Source of the DNA: Typha latifolia
Taxonomy: Eukaryota; Streptophyta; Magnoliopsida; Poales; Typhaceae
DNA: 64,000 nucleotides
Direction: 5' to 3'
Assembly: GCA_019914945.1 (NCBI GenBank)
Contig: CM034099.1
Location: 23,648,704-23,712,703, forward strand
Shown: piece by piece, positions 24,959 through 37,723 of the stretch
How the letters are laid out: every line of letters starts with the position of its first letter
Numbering within the stretch: position 1 is the stretch's first letter
Program-made: the position numbers and the translations under genes
The notes under the pieces: generated by a model
Database searches by the model: none
What the model was told of the DNA's origin: nothing
What the model saw: only the letters and a program-made list of their open reading frames with translations

Positions 24959-27900
24959 TTATGCTACAGAGCGGTACCTGCAGAGAACCTTGCATCTCAG
25001 CACCCTATCTTGGACATAGAATCCTGGCATTACCATAATCTTGACTCGAGCTGGGGCATGTGTTCTGTTCCTCTCTAAGAGGATGTCTTCCATATAGGTA
25101 GGATCAAAGTCTCTGTTCTCCTCGACCCGCAAGATTGCCAATGGTGGGTTGAAGGAGAAAGCTAGCAGATGGAGCAGCCAAATGCATTTGCCAGCGACAA
25201 AGAAGCATTGGAGGAGCTGCTCTGGCCAGGGCCGAGACCAATTCAGAGTGGAGACAATGCAACTCATCTTTTGATCACAAAACCTACTGAAGTCTTCGCT
25301 GTAATATTTCGTGCCCTTCCGCAAGACCTCATTCCAGCTTAGGTTCCGTAGTGCAACAAAAGATGAAAAGTTCTCTTGGCGATCTTCCTTGGGGTCTAGA
25401 AATTTTGGTGAGCCATTCTTCTGAAACGCGCTGTTCTCAAAGTCCTGGTAGAGAGATTGGTTTATAAGAGCTTCCAAATGATACATTACACCCTTTGAGT
25501 ACTTATTGTTTAGTGTCATTTGATGTGGCTGGAGAACCAAATTTAGCTTCTCCATCAGTTCGCCATCAGTTTCTTCAATCTGGAAAATAAGTGCCTTGCA
25601 AAACTGTTTGACAGAGAGCCTAGCTTCTGATACTATTTGCAAGAAGCCTTCCACCATTACTTCATGGCTGACGGGCATTGGATTGTCTCTGCTTACGGAT
25701 TTTGTTCTTTTTGACAGATTAGGCCTATCCAGAACCTGGGTATTCTTTGTGTGTACTGCTTGTTTGAGAGCCTTCTTCAGTTCTTCACAGTATGACTCTA
25801 GACTCATTAGCTTGTCAGTCAGTTGTCCCAGTGAAGATTTCATTTCTGCAACTTCAGCAAGTGCAGCATCCCTATTCTCATTAGCCTCAATCAACTCTTT
25901 TTTGAGCGATTCAAGTGAAAACACTCCAAACTCTTTCAGAAGCTGGGACATGTCTTCAGATTCTATTGTGTTTGGTGACATCTCCGATTTTGGTTTCTTT
26001 TTCGATTTAGGAAACAACCATGAAAGAATTTGTCCTTTGTGCTTTGTATGTGACTGTGCTGGTGGCTGATTTTTGGGCAGTGGCACTTTGTTGCCGACAT
26101 TCTTGAGGCTCTTGAAGTCACTTTCTGCCTCCCTACTGATTGTTGCTGGCTTGCATGTGTTGCACGTTGTGACCGCTTTAAATTCTCCCGAATTGGTCCT
26201 TCTACTGGAAGATTTGAGGATACTATCAGATGAGGGTGCAGTTTGCAAAAGGAATTGGTGGTTCATGCATGAACTTCTAGTAGACAAATGGTCATTTGCA
26301 GAGCAAATATGTGCCTCACTATTTGAGGAAGAAAACTTATTCATATTTTTATAATCAAAGATAGCTGCTTCATCTTCTTGACCTTCTCCTTCTAAACCAA
26401 CGGCACTCCAAATTTCTGACAAGCTCCGGTTCTCTGGATGAATATAGTTAATTCCAGGTAAGGGTTGTTCTTCATAACTCTGTCAACATCAAACAAACAA
26501 GAAAAACTATTTTTAGAAGATAATAACAGCATCTCCAATCAACAAGGATTTGTTAATCCCTAGTTTATATATGCTTGAAGCTCTCCACCTCAACTTTATT
26601 CCATAAGCATTACTACCCACTGGTATTCAACAATATGTCCAGTGCAAGTTACATGGAAGAACTAAATCCAGCAACATCGGGCAAATGAAAATTGGGACAT
26701 ATATGTAGGAAAGCACTGATGGTTGGCATAATCAGAAACCTCTAGTTCATATATTTCCAACACTTTTGTGATTGAAGTCGGAGAGCAAGGATTAAATGGA
26801 CTAGGTGAGAAATGCACACAATGCTTGGCATAAAGATAACTGTTTATAAACTTACAACACTTATGCAGCTTGTTAAAGCACTCTTGTTTAGCATTGGTAT
26901 TGGGTTAATAATCATCTCAATCAAGGTAATCTTTAGTAGATAATATAAAGAAGAAAGTCATTTACAAATCCATGCCTGTGGGAGTAGGTTAGCTGAAGTA
27001 GAGGAAGGAAAAAAAAAGAGCCTTTTCTTCTAATTAAATGCTTATTTTCAGTATACAGTATGCCATGGAAGAAATAGAGTAAGATACTCTAAAAAGAGAG
27101 CACAAGATAAAGATGTTTTCGTACAGAAGAGAAGGACAAGGAAAGTAAATAAATTGTCTATTGTCGCATGTAAGATCTTTTCCATAATAATACTTAAGAA
27201 TGCTGTCCCCATTTAGATTTCTTTCGTGATATCTTACAACTACAGTAGATCCACTAAGTTCATCAGGAAGAAGAGCCCCTATGCTGAGCCTAAAACGACA
27301 CCGTAGGTAAAACATAGAGATTCCGACAAACCTAGGGGGATTAAATAATTTTGTCATCATATACCAAACCAAGCCATATTAAAATGGTGCATGAGTGAAT
27401 GAAGAAGAAGGAAAAAAAAAAGAAAAGAAATAAAGAAACTAAAATACATCACCTTCAAAAGGATAAGAGGGAAAGTAGGTAAAACTCTCCTGAGGTTCCA
27501 ATGACAATTCCATTAACCAAGAACTTTGCAAAAGGGATAAGAGGGTAGCTTTACCAGTCCAAGAAGAGCAAAAGAACAATAAGCCTAGAAGATAATGGTA
27601 CACGATAGACCAAGAAATCAAGTAAGCTTCCATCAAAACCCCACCAAGCATCCACCTTTTATGACAGAGGTCAAATCGTCTGACCCCAAAACCAAAAACC
27701 CACATGTCCATCATAAGGAAAAGAACCCAACCAAGAGCAACAAGAGCCTCACCGGCGTGAAGACGGGGTAATCCTCTCCGGAGAACTGGTGGGAAACCCT
27801 GGATAGAGAAGGGGAAGCAGTCGGCGGAAGCCTCAGGACAGCGGGGCTACCGGTCGTCCCTTGGAGGAGCGCCGCGTGGATGGCTCTAAGCTCCATGGCC

Positions 27901-27974
27901 TTGGCCATGGCGGCCTGGATGTCTTGCCTTTGGATTCCCTGACCCTGCGACGGTGGAGCAGTGGAAGAAGCCAT
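24959..27974 (-). CDS. IRKI: IRK-interacting protein-like (GIL1/DUF641 family)
   Basis: Two exons on the minus strand, 27974-27753 and 26479-24959, join in phase 0 (VFTP|SYEEQPLPG) to give 580 residues. The N terminus (IQAAMAKAMELRAIHAALLQ, HQFSGEDYPVFTP) and the extreme C terminus (VMPGFYVQDRVLRCKVLCRY) match the plant IRK-interacting protein group of the GIL1 family. Members were found as partners of the receptor kinase IRK and in light and gravity responses. A heptad-rich region lies near residues 253-315 (FGVFSLESLKKELIEANENR onward). The C-terminal half is the conserved DUF641-like part. The intron is 1,273 bp. The 5' leader contains a CT/GA microsatellite at about 28063-28092. Confidence 0.88.
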
Positions 27975-28060
27975 GGCGCAAAGAAGGATTCGACTTCTGA
28001 GGCGATGGTGGTGTGGTCATATCCAGAGGAATTCCTTCTGGAGAGAGAGAGGAATTCCCT

Positions 28061-28062
<2 letters not shown>

Positions 28063-28092
<30 letters not shown>
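28063..28092. repeat. (GA)n microsatellite in IRKI-like 5' leader
   Basis: About fifteen GA units on the plus strand, CT in the transcript direction, some 90-120 bases upstream of the IRKI-like start codon. CT runs are common in plant 5' leaders. Confidence 0.9.
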
Positions 28093-28095
<3 letters not shown>

Positions 28096-30840
28096 CTTGG
28101 GATTCTGGAAATCTAAGTATGTGAAGTAAAAATGGTGGGTGGAATGGTTTATATATATCTCTGAGTAACGAGCCAACTGCCTTTTCAGAGAAACAGTTTG
28201 TCTGCAGATCAGAATGCAGGAATTTGGTTCATCAGTTCACTTAGCAGCATTTTATTGGATGCATGTAACACCAACTGTAACAAAAATTCATGCAACTAGT
28301 CCTGCATATGATCAGATCCATCCTAGCAGTGCTGTGTGAAAAGAATGACAAGAGCATGGCCATTGTCTACTATTAACAATGGATGACACCCACACTGTAA
28401 TTAAAGCAACTAATAATGCTCTGTTCTTTGCTCTCTTCATAAGATCATGCACTCTGTTTCATAAAGTTTATTAACCATCTCCTACATTAGAAATGATGGT
28501 TAGTAAAAAGGAACGATCATAATTGACACCTTTAGATTAGACAAATCTGAGCATTACGTTAAAAACTCAGCATCACATGTGAAGAAGAGCTATGGGACAA
28601 AGCAATGGTAGAGTAGGTTAAACTTTTTTAGCTTTTGGAGATGAGGAGTGTGTATTAGATTATCAATGCAATTAGTACCTTGGTTTGGACAATAACATCA
28701 CCAGAGAAGAGCTTTGGTCCTTTCTATTTATTTTATGCAATTGGCAAGATGGATTTAAGTGCTGAAAAGGATGGAAACAAGCTATATGCCATAAGTCTCA
28801 AAGTTGTGTGTGTGTGTGTGTGTCTTTGATTCTTTTCCAGCTAGATCTCATGAATTCTTATTGTACTAGTGGTAGGATAGCCTTTTCTTTTCTCTTATCC
28901 AAGAAATGAAGCTTGAAAGAAACAAAAAGGCAACAGATATTGAACACTTGGGAGCTGTGTGCACACAAATAAGAGACAATACACCACCTATAAAATCCAG
29001 ATCACATGAACAAACCCATAGTCCTGATGCCTGGCTGCACTCATCTTTTTTAAATCGATGAACTTGGATGCTACCATGCATTTCTCTTTTGATATTATAA
29101 TTTAAAGCAAAAGATATACTTTTTTTTGTTTTGTACTTCTCTTATTGGGAAACTTGAATCTTACTCTGCCATTAACTTAATTTGGCGTATACACTGTAAG
29201 CCAATGAGCCATTCTTGAAGGCCGTTTGTTTCTATTAGAAGCTGATGACTTCACAAGGGCATCGATGAGAGAAGAGCAAGAACTTAGCAGGCTCTTTCCT
29301 TTCAAAACCAGACAAAAAGGAGGGAACTTTGAAGTCTTCGATTGATTTGGCACAGTTGAGTTAATTGAATGGGTGGTGGTAAGTAAAGCCTGCAAGTCTA
29401 CTCATCATTCATCATGCAATGAAGCCTTTCTGATGAACCCACGTGGCAGCTGGCAGAAAGAAATTAAAAAAAAGGTAATAATCTAATTTTGCGTTAAATG
29501 TAACAAGGGTGGCATGCATGAATATTTGGTATAGAAATTACTTCGAACTGTTTAATATTTAATTCCACCTGCATCACTTGCTCTTGCTTTGGTTTTATTC
29601 TCAGCCAACAACTAGTCCTGCATATTTATCATTGCTGCTTCCAGCTTACCAGAGCTTATAGCCATATCATCATATTTACACTCCTAACTGCCAACCCATG
29701 ATCACAGGTCTGCTGAAAAAGCTTGTCTTTTGCTCAATGGTCATAATCATAGTTCTCCTAATCATCTTGCAGTCGTTCTAATGGATGTCAAATTGATGGC
29801 TATCTCATTGTCTCCTACTAGGGAGATGCTAAACAGACTAACCTTGACATTGATAAGCTGGAAGAGCTTGTTATTATGAAGGTTGTAAGCCTTGAACATT
29901 GGCATATGCCATGAAATTTCTCTGTCTGTCCTTGTCACACACTACCCACTTTCCACTTTTTTTTTATGGTACTCAAAGCAAGTGGCCCAGCCATTGATGG
30001 TGATCTGGGCCAATAGAAATACTGCCGAAAGGCTAAAAGTGATGGAGGTGAAGAAAGAACGAAGAATCAAACAGCCTTTGCCCCCAATGCCCCACTTCTA
30101 ACATGGCTCCTTTTTTATGGAAGAAAGATACTCTTGTCTAAGTAAATGAGGAAGAATCGCATTGGTATTGGGAGTAATGCATTATTATACTATTCAGGGG
30201 ATGGTGCAGTTGCTTTATTCCCCACTTCTCTCTGAGATCTAATTGGGGCGTGAGGGCTGGACTTGGTAGAGTACAATGGGGATTTTGGTGTTCCCAAGGA
30301 CTTCTCCATTTTTTTTTCTTCTAGAGCCAATCACCCATTATAGTAGTATTATGATTTATGGGCCTTGTGGATTCTCAACGACTGCTTTGACCTTGCTCAA
30401 TCTATTGACGGCCCAATGAATGCAGCACGGTGAGTATGAAACTTTCAAGAGCTGTGGTTTCTTTGCCCTTCTAATGGCTGACTTCCATAATATATATGTG
30501 ATCGAAAAAAGTGCTGCACTAATGATGGCCCATCTAAAAAGTCACTACTTTTGGTCTTTTGCCACTCCTAGTTCAGAGAGCAATTGCTTAAAACAAAAGA
30601 AAGAAGCTTCTATTGATCAACTAGTTCACAGAGCAATCTATGACCACTTTTACTGGAACTAGAAGATACATATTAAAGGGAAACGCCAGCTTGACATCAC
30701 TTTCACAGAGCAAGTCCAATTAGCTGTCCGAGTATTGTAATGCAATTTGTATTTTTGCTCCAACAATCTTTTTTTCTCTGGGCCTTATTTGTAGTAAGGG
30801 GTAGTCCGAGTACTGTAATGCAGCTACCAATACCCCAATA

Positions 30841-30864
30841 CACACACACACATATATATATATA
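30841..30864. repeat. Compound (CA)n(TA)n microsatellite
   Basis: A CA run changes directly into a TA run within AT-rich intergenic DNA. Confidence 0.85.
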
Positions 30865-32665
30865 CGTACATATTTTATGTGCATTTTATGCAGGTGCATT
30901 AACCACTAGATTTTATTGCAGTTGAGGTACTTGGCAGCCCCTCATTAGCCATGACAGCTAATTGGACTTGCCTTGTGCTGGAAATTCCTGCAGTCAGGAT
31001 ACGTCATATTAAGAAACAAAAGCATAAGAATAAAGAATCAAAGAGTGGTTTAGAACCATCCAAACTGACACAGCTGGTTGGATGGAAGCATATAACCCAT
31101 CTCATGTGCACTGCTCTCTCTCTCTCTCTCTCTCTCCAGTCCCACTTCTTAATCACAGTTGTCTATTCTATGTTGTGATCTCATTTTTGCGATTGTTCTT
31201 TTCTGCATCAGTGACAAGGCTTGCTGTGTGATATTGCTGTAGGTTGACTTGCATTCTCGTTAAGGTCCTCCTCACAGCACTGTTTTGTGACTGTAAACCA
31301 ACTGGGTCTCTTTCAGGTAATCTTCTAACCATCACCTTATCTCCAAGATGAAAAGTATGGGTTATCACACAAGGTGCCAAACACTAGGCACAGGGTTTTG
31401 GTTTCATAAAGATGGCTCCAAAAGCTCTTGGTCTCACTGAAAGTGCTCCAGATAATAAAAAACTTAACCAAGTAGTGTTTATTCAGGTGAGATTTTGAAA
31501 TATCCAAAGGAAAGGAGAATTTTTGCATGCATCCATGCTTTGTATGAAAGAAATTTGAGAGCTATGGAAAAGGATAAAAAAAAAGGATCCCTGTGGCGAG
31601 ATAATTATCATTTAATTGTCTTCAACCAGAGCAATATCGAGCGAAAAATGCCTTACCTCAACCAAAAAAATATAGCAATAAATACCTGCTTTAACAGAAT
31701 ACTCATTTAAAACAGAGACCAAAAGATTTTTGAATCATTTGTAGAGGATTATAAGTGGCATCTTCCAATGAAAAAAAAGGCAAATAGCGGCTAATAATTG
31801 TACTACATACAGGTTGACAGCTCATATCACAAATGCGATAAGGGGATCAAAAAATTAGGAGAGCTATCATCTTAAACTATATTTTAACAAAAAATTGCAG
31901 CAAATAGTTAAAAAATCATAGAGGGAACTCACATCATGCTTCTAAGTTTTAACCTAAGGTTGTGGTTATATTCAAGTAACAACAAGCAGTTACTCAGCCA
32001 CCTTAATGCAACATCATACATATGTGTATATGGATCATGTCGGAAAGTAAAAGATAAGAGATAAGATAAAAATTACCGGTCTCTTATAGCTTAAACTTTT
32101 AGATTAATTATTGAGTTAACTATGCCAAATAGCATGCAATATTATACTGTCATGCTTGCTTCCTAAAACACAATGATGTGGGCACTTTATATCCTTCAGT
32201 TCAAGAAAGTATAAGCCTCTCATATCTTCACTAATTTAAGCACAAAAAAAAAAGGCTCAGCAAACTATAACAGAAAAAAAGACTATTTTAGTGCACAATA
32301 TCTGCCGCAGTAAGGGTGGCAGTACAACCTCCTTACATTAATTTCTGTTATTCTCATAACATGCGCTTTAGTAAATCCACCTTTTCAATCGTGAATAATT
32401 GCTCCCTATAAAGAAAGTTGAATATAATATATAAACTAAGCAGACAGGTAAGAGGCATGTATAACAAAACAACTGAAAAATATGTTTATAGAGGCAAAGC
32501 TGTATCTTACCGTTGTATAGTTTCCAAGATTAGACAAAAATAATGATGTATAAATCAACAGTAGATTTGTATAATAATGAAACCCAGATATTGGGTAGCA
32601 TGAGGTCTAAGATCTCTATAATAATCTGATGCCAGAAATGGTATAAAAGATTGAGAATAGTAATT

Positions 32666-35600
32666 CTATCTGCCCTTGGAAGGAATAGATGGGGCACTCC
32701 ACCAAAAACTAACAGAGAAACTGGTAGAAAGCGATTTCACATAGTGCCACCATTTGGGTGGAATGTAAAGCATTTCGCCTTCCTCTAAGACACAATCCAT
32801 AAAATCAAGATTCTCTGCCTTTGAAAATTCCTTCACATCAATGTTGTCAAGGTCTACCTGCAGATATATATCCATCAACATGCAATGGTAGAAATGTTTC
32901 AGCATTGCTTAATTTCATTGTGCAACACATTCAAATTGTGATCTGTGATTCTGTATATAAGAAGCATAGTCATCTGATATGTAACACAACAAGGATCCAA
33001 CAAAGTTATGCTATGATCACTTCATCAAAGCCATCAGAGAAACAGTATGTACCTGGCTGGTATTACTTAGCATGGACTCAGCATGAGGGTACAAGTCCTC
33101 TGATGTAGAAGCAGGATAAAGTCTTACATACTTTCTGCCAACAACCTATAGAGAGGGAAAAGGAAAAAGAGTTATCAGATTGCATAGATACTAGTTCCTT
33201 CTGGGGATCTAGCCATGTAAATGGACCAACGGTGAGCAGAATACCTTACAATTCCATCACCAACAAATATAAAAGAAAGTAAATGGACAACAAAGAAGGT
33301 ATGGCTTGATAGTTATCAGCTAAACTTTAATCTATTACCATAATAACCACAATGACCATTTTAATGTTAGGATAATTTGAGCTAGAAGGAGATAAGCGTC
33401 AAGGGTCAGTGGAAACTGGAACTTAAAACTTCCAGGTTTTGACAACACTTTGGTGGTAAGTACTAATCATTAATCAAAATGTTCTCTGGTTGATCCAGGT
33501 TAGAGAGGACATGATATAGCCAGAACGGTGCAAGTGAATTAGATAATGGGGTGAATGAGGGAAGAGAAGAAGAAATTGTGGGAGGAAGAGGGACAGAGAC
33601 AAGCAATTGAAGAATATGAACAGGAAAGTAAGGCAGCAAGGATAGTGAGAAGATCGATTGTATAAAAGATAAGTTAGTAGCATTAGATGCAGATGATGTC
33701 AGTGAAGTGCAATAAATAAGAAACCTGTCTCCTACTGAAAACTTAAACTTTGTTGATTATAAAGTACTATAGACAATATAAAAAAATAACATAAGAATGT
33801 ATAAGGTACTCAACCAAATTTTCACTATTATAAGTTTCATAATACCCAGTTGTGGTTCTTCCAATAAGCCGTTCGGTCATATTATTTGGGTTCAAACTTA
33901 CACAGTTGGATCTTAAGTATATTGGTAGTGATAACTACAACTCAATAAGTACCTAATCAACAATGCATAATTCATGCTTTGTCCACAAACTTCAAGCATG
34001 CCACATTTCTTCAAACGGAATGGTTGTAAGATGAGTAACTGGCTTAACATTTATGCTTGCATAAATTTTTCACTGCAGTTAGTGTTTTGAAGGCTATAAA
34101 GCAAATGCGGTTTCCTCTTCTTTTTTTAATGAAAGCATGAGGAGCAAGCCAAGGCAAGTCAAATGTAAGATTCATATATTTATTTTAATCAATGCAACTA
34201 CTAGCACTGATTTTGAATAGACCCTCTATTGAGATTTAGAGAGTTACGCAACAAAATAAATTTTTGAGTATCAAGTATTCAAAAGTCAGAGTAGAGGAAT
34301 ATACAAGTTTAAAAAATTTGTTAAGTGTAAATAGGTATATTAAGAATTGAATAGTAGAATTAACATTTCTCATCATAGAAAGGATGTTATATATGAATAT
34401 ACCATTTGCCAAGTAAGAAAACATCTTTTTCATTTTCAAATTGCAATCCTTAAATAGTGAGTGATCCATTGATAGCCTCGAGTCCTTACTAGGGGTGTAA
34501 ATGAGCCGAGCTTGAGCGAGTTGGGCCCAGCTCGACTCGGCTCATCTTCAACTCGATGAGGTTCGAGCTCAGCTCGACAGCTCATGGGCTTAATGGGCTT
34601 AATGAGCTTACGTGGGCCGGTTCCGATATATGACTAACATCTAATAGTCTTTATAAAAAGAATAGCATTTAGTAGGTAGGATTCAAACCCAGACCAGTTG
34701 GGTAATAAAATTTATTTTAAGCAACTGTGCTATCTAATATTTATATATTTATTTTGGTATATATATATATATATAATATTATCTCACATATTATATATTG
34801 AGCCTATTTGAGCCGAGCTCGAGCGAGCTGACTGTAGCTCGGCTCAGCTCGATTAGCCTTTTGAGCTAAAAAATCCAGCTCGGCTCGGCTCATTTAGAGC
34901 TCAAGTCAAGCTCGAGTCGAGCTCTAAACGAGCCGAGCTCACGAGCCCGCGAGTTTTTTTGACAGCCCTAGTCCTTACCACTTCACTTTTAACAATAAGC
35001 TTTTTAAATTCTGAGATTTTTGAAACCTAGACCCATCCTTGGACCGGTGATAAGAGCAAAACAACAGCTTGATTTGAGGCATGAAAATAATGAAATCAAA
35101 TCCCGGCAGGCTTTTCTTTTGACCCTTTTGGAGACAAATGACATTAGGATAGATGGAATTGAACCTTCAGTTATTAATTTGTGCAGCAACAAAAAAAATA
35201 ATAGCATAATTTGGTCATTAGTAAATAAAATTATGTTAGATGAACACAGAATATGGTGGGAGGATGATTCAATGCATTAAAAAATGTAGTAAAATGAATT
35301 CAGTCTGATGAAGCATGTAGCATGATTGAGAAAAATGTTTTTTAGTTCTCCAAGAGAAGCACAACACAAATCGTTCCCTATGGCCAGCGCCATCCACATT
35401 AGTGTCTACACATAATGGCCATGAATGTGCTGAGCAATTGAATCTATTTCAGTTATTTCGGAATCAAATATGGCAGCCAACATGAGAAAGGAAAAGTATG
35501 TAGTTATATACCTGAGCGAAGAGATTATGATGTGGATCATGGTGTAACGGCGTCACTGTCCCTATCGGCCCAAACCAAGCATTAAGAGATTGTAGTTCCC

Positions 35601-37723
35601 CACCACCAGCAAAACAATAATCTGGAATCATTATATCATTGCGTAGCTCTCTTATCTGCTAAGTGTACAGTGGCAAAACCCATTCACTAGCATACAGTGG
35701 TCAAAGAATCACCTCTGTGGAATAATAAAGCTACCTGATCAAACAAGCGATGTTGAGCTAGATATGTCAGATTGGCAGCACAGTTAGTGGAGCAAATCCT
35801 CTCGAGAAACAGAGAGAAGGTGATCAGCTCTTGCTTCCACTCAGTACACAGATAGTTCTTTCCAACCTAAAGATGTTAACAGCTAATATAGTAATTAAAA
35901 AGGTAATAATATCAGTTTTCTTATGCAAGAACTATGAACCTTCTGGGACATACAAGTTTACTGAAAATGGATCATAAAGACACAAATAGCTATTTTAGAA
36001 ACCTCTCATGAACCAAAAATATGAAAATAACATATGAGAAGCTTGTGAAGTAATACACCAAGTACAAAGCAACAAAAAAAAAGTGAGTTGGGATCACTCG
36101 AGATCCAGAAATTCTAACTCTGACCAATCAACAATTAGTTGCAACCATAATATTTTTCACAACATATGCAAATAGAAGAGAATAAATATGATAAGGTATC
36201 ACATTTGTGCGATGCTTTACAGGAAAAGGAATTTCATGCAAATTTCACCGTTCTAGGGTCTGGGAAGGCAATTGTTCTCAGCCTTAACCCATGTAAAACC
36301 GGAAGCAGACCAGTTATGCACTTATGCCTTTGGGAAAAGATGGTTATAAAACAATCCTAAACTTCTGTCCAATTAGAAGAAAAGGCACTAAATCTACTTT
36401 CAAAGAAAAGGTTATTCACCTCAACAGGGACGGTTCTATCTCCTGCGATCCTTTTCAAATATTCAATATCCTTCCATTTTGTCCTTGCAGGCCAGTGCTC
36501 AATGCAGCCGCTGATTATAACCGGAGAGTCATGTAAAAAGTAATCACATATAAATGCCTCCAAAGAAATGGATGACCGTTTCACGATTGTCTTACAAGAT
36601 AGAGACTTGCTCGGTAGAATTTGAAGCACCTACAAAATGACCATTAGTTGTACAAAAGGATTAACATTTTTTCATGACCATTAGTTGTACAAAAATTAGT
36701 AGCAAATCTCATATTTTCAATTGGATCCAACATCACGCAGCGTTTCACATTGTACCTGCTAAGAAGTAAATTGAATTATTCTTCTGTGAAACAAGAAAAC
36801 TAATCATGCTGGAAAGATTGGACAAGATAATAAATAAAATCACAATTATCAACAGCACAGCTCTAAAAAAAGTGAACTTTAATAGGAAAACATATATAAG
36901 AAGAGCCGAGTATGCATTCTACAAAGTTACAATTGTGCATTGAGAAACTTCATAAAGAAAACATAGGCCTACTGAACAGAGGAGAAACTTCTAGCAAGGG
37001 GATATAAAGGTTGCCGAATAATTAAATTCTGTCAGCGAACTCCATCCGACCAAGTTATTTCTTATCTAGCACACGACCCAATTATTTGTAGAAAATGAAT
37101 TAAAATCTCAGATTATTCCAAAAGCAACAGAACCAGCAGCAAAATAAACTCCATCAACGCCGTATTGCACCCAAAATACTGGAGACAAATGATTGAAAAG
37201 GAGAGGTAAAAAGATTCCATTTAAGCAAGTAATCCCCTCTCACCTCCGCCAAGTCCCGGTTCTTGGAGATCCCCTCCTTCCACCTCTCGGCGCAATCACT
37301 CCCTGTACCGATCGATCCCCCCGCCTCGCTCTTGTCCGACATGATTTTCCCCACGATGGCGTCGAGATCGCCACGAAGGAGCGGACCCCCCATGATGATC
37401 CCCATGTCGAGCGCCCGGAGTGCCTCCCCCCGCTCGCCGGCGCAGGCGCGGAGCTCCGCCACGTGGAGGCACGCCATAGCGTACGCATCCCTCCACGTGT
37501 CCACCACCTCATGCCACGGCCCCGAGTGGAGCTGCTCCCACGCCATCTCCCTCGCCGCCTCTGCCGCCCGGAGGTCTCCGCTTGCCGCCTTCTCCACCGA
37601 GCTCACGTACGCGAAGCCCCCCTCCTCCGTTATCCGTCGTAGAAGAACCGCCCTCCTATCCTCCACCCCCGTCGCCGGCGCTTCCGCCGGCGAATCAGCG
37701 TCGCCGCCCTCTTCGCCACCCAT
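32666..37723 (-). CDS. JMJ30: JmjC-domain protein of the JMJ30/JMJD5 type
   Basis: Six exons on the minus strand, all joined in phase 0: 37723-37244, 36629-36420, 35866-35735, 35655-35512, 33145-33053 and 32857-32666, giving 416 residues. The C-terminal JmjC domain has the Fe(II) triad His312, Asp314 (PLHHDPHHN) and His391 (PPKWWHYV), and Lys327 (GRKYVRLYP) as the likely 2-oxoglutarate contact. [14 protein letters not shown] near the domain start is typical of JMJD5-type proteins. Plant JMJ30 acts in circadian timing and H3K36/K27 demethylation; that role is carried over by homology. The first exon is GC-rich with Ala/Glu-rich helices. The start ATG at 37723 was chosen; the frame stays open upstream only to a TTG. 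Intron 5 (33146-35511) holds an hAT-type element. Confidence 0.9.
34490..34970. mobile_element. Non-autonomous hAT-type element (MITE-like), 481 bp
   Basis: The element is bounded by TAGGGGTGTAAA on the left and, inverted, TAGGGCTGTCAAA on the right, giving short imperfect terminal inverted repeats. It is flanked by a perfect 8-bp direct duplication, GTCCTTAC, at 34482-34489 and 34971-34978. Eight-base target duplications and such termini are the signature of hAT transposons. Both subterminal zones are packed with AGCTCG/GAGCTC/GCTCGGCTC motifs in both orientations, as expected for transposase-binding arrays. There is no transposase frame. It lies inside intron 5 of the JmjC gene. The intact duplication suggests a fairly recent insertion. 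Confidence 0.9.

Larger units (their letters stand above)
27975..32665. other. Gene-free 4.7-kb region with microsatellites
   Basis: It lies between the 5' end of the IRKI-like gene and the 3' end of the JmjC gene. The left end holds the IRKI promoter and leader, and the right end (about 32300-32665) is the likely JmjC 3' UTR. In between is AT-rich DNA with a GT run at 28805-28823, a CA/TA run at 30841-30864 and a CT run at 31114-31137. No protein family, tRNA or known microRNA was recognised; the ORFs are short and unsupported. Confidence 0.45.

Noticed and set aside
28200..32600. Search for microRNA hairpins, tRNAs or small genes
   Set aside because: No sequence matching plant microRNA families I know and no tRNA boxes; nothing reportable beyond microsatellites.
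37193..37642. Plus-strand ORFs (up to 173 codons) opposite JMJ30-type exon 1
   Set aside because: Antisense shadows of a GC-rich, Ala/Glu-coding exon.
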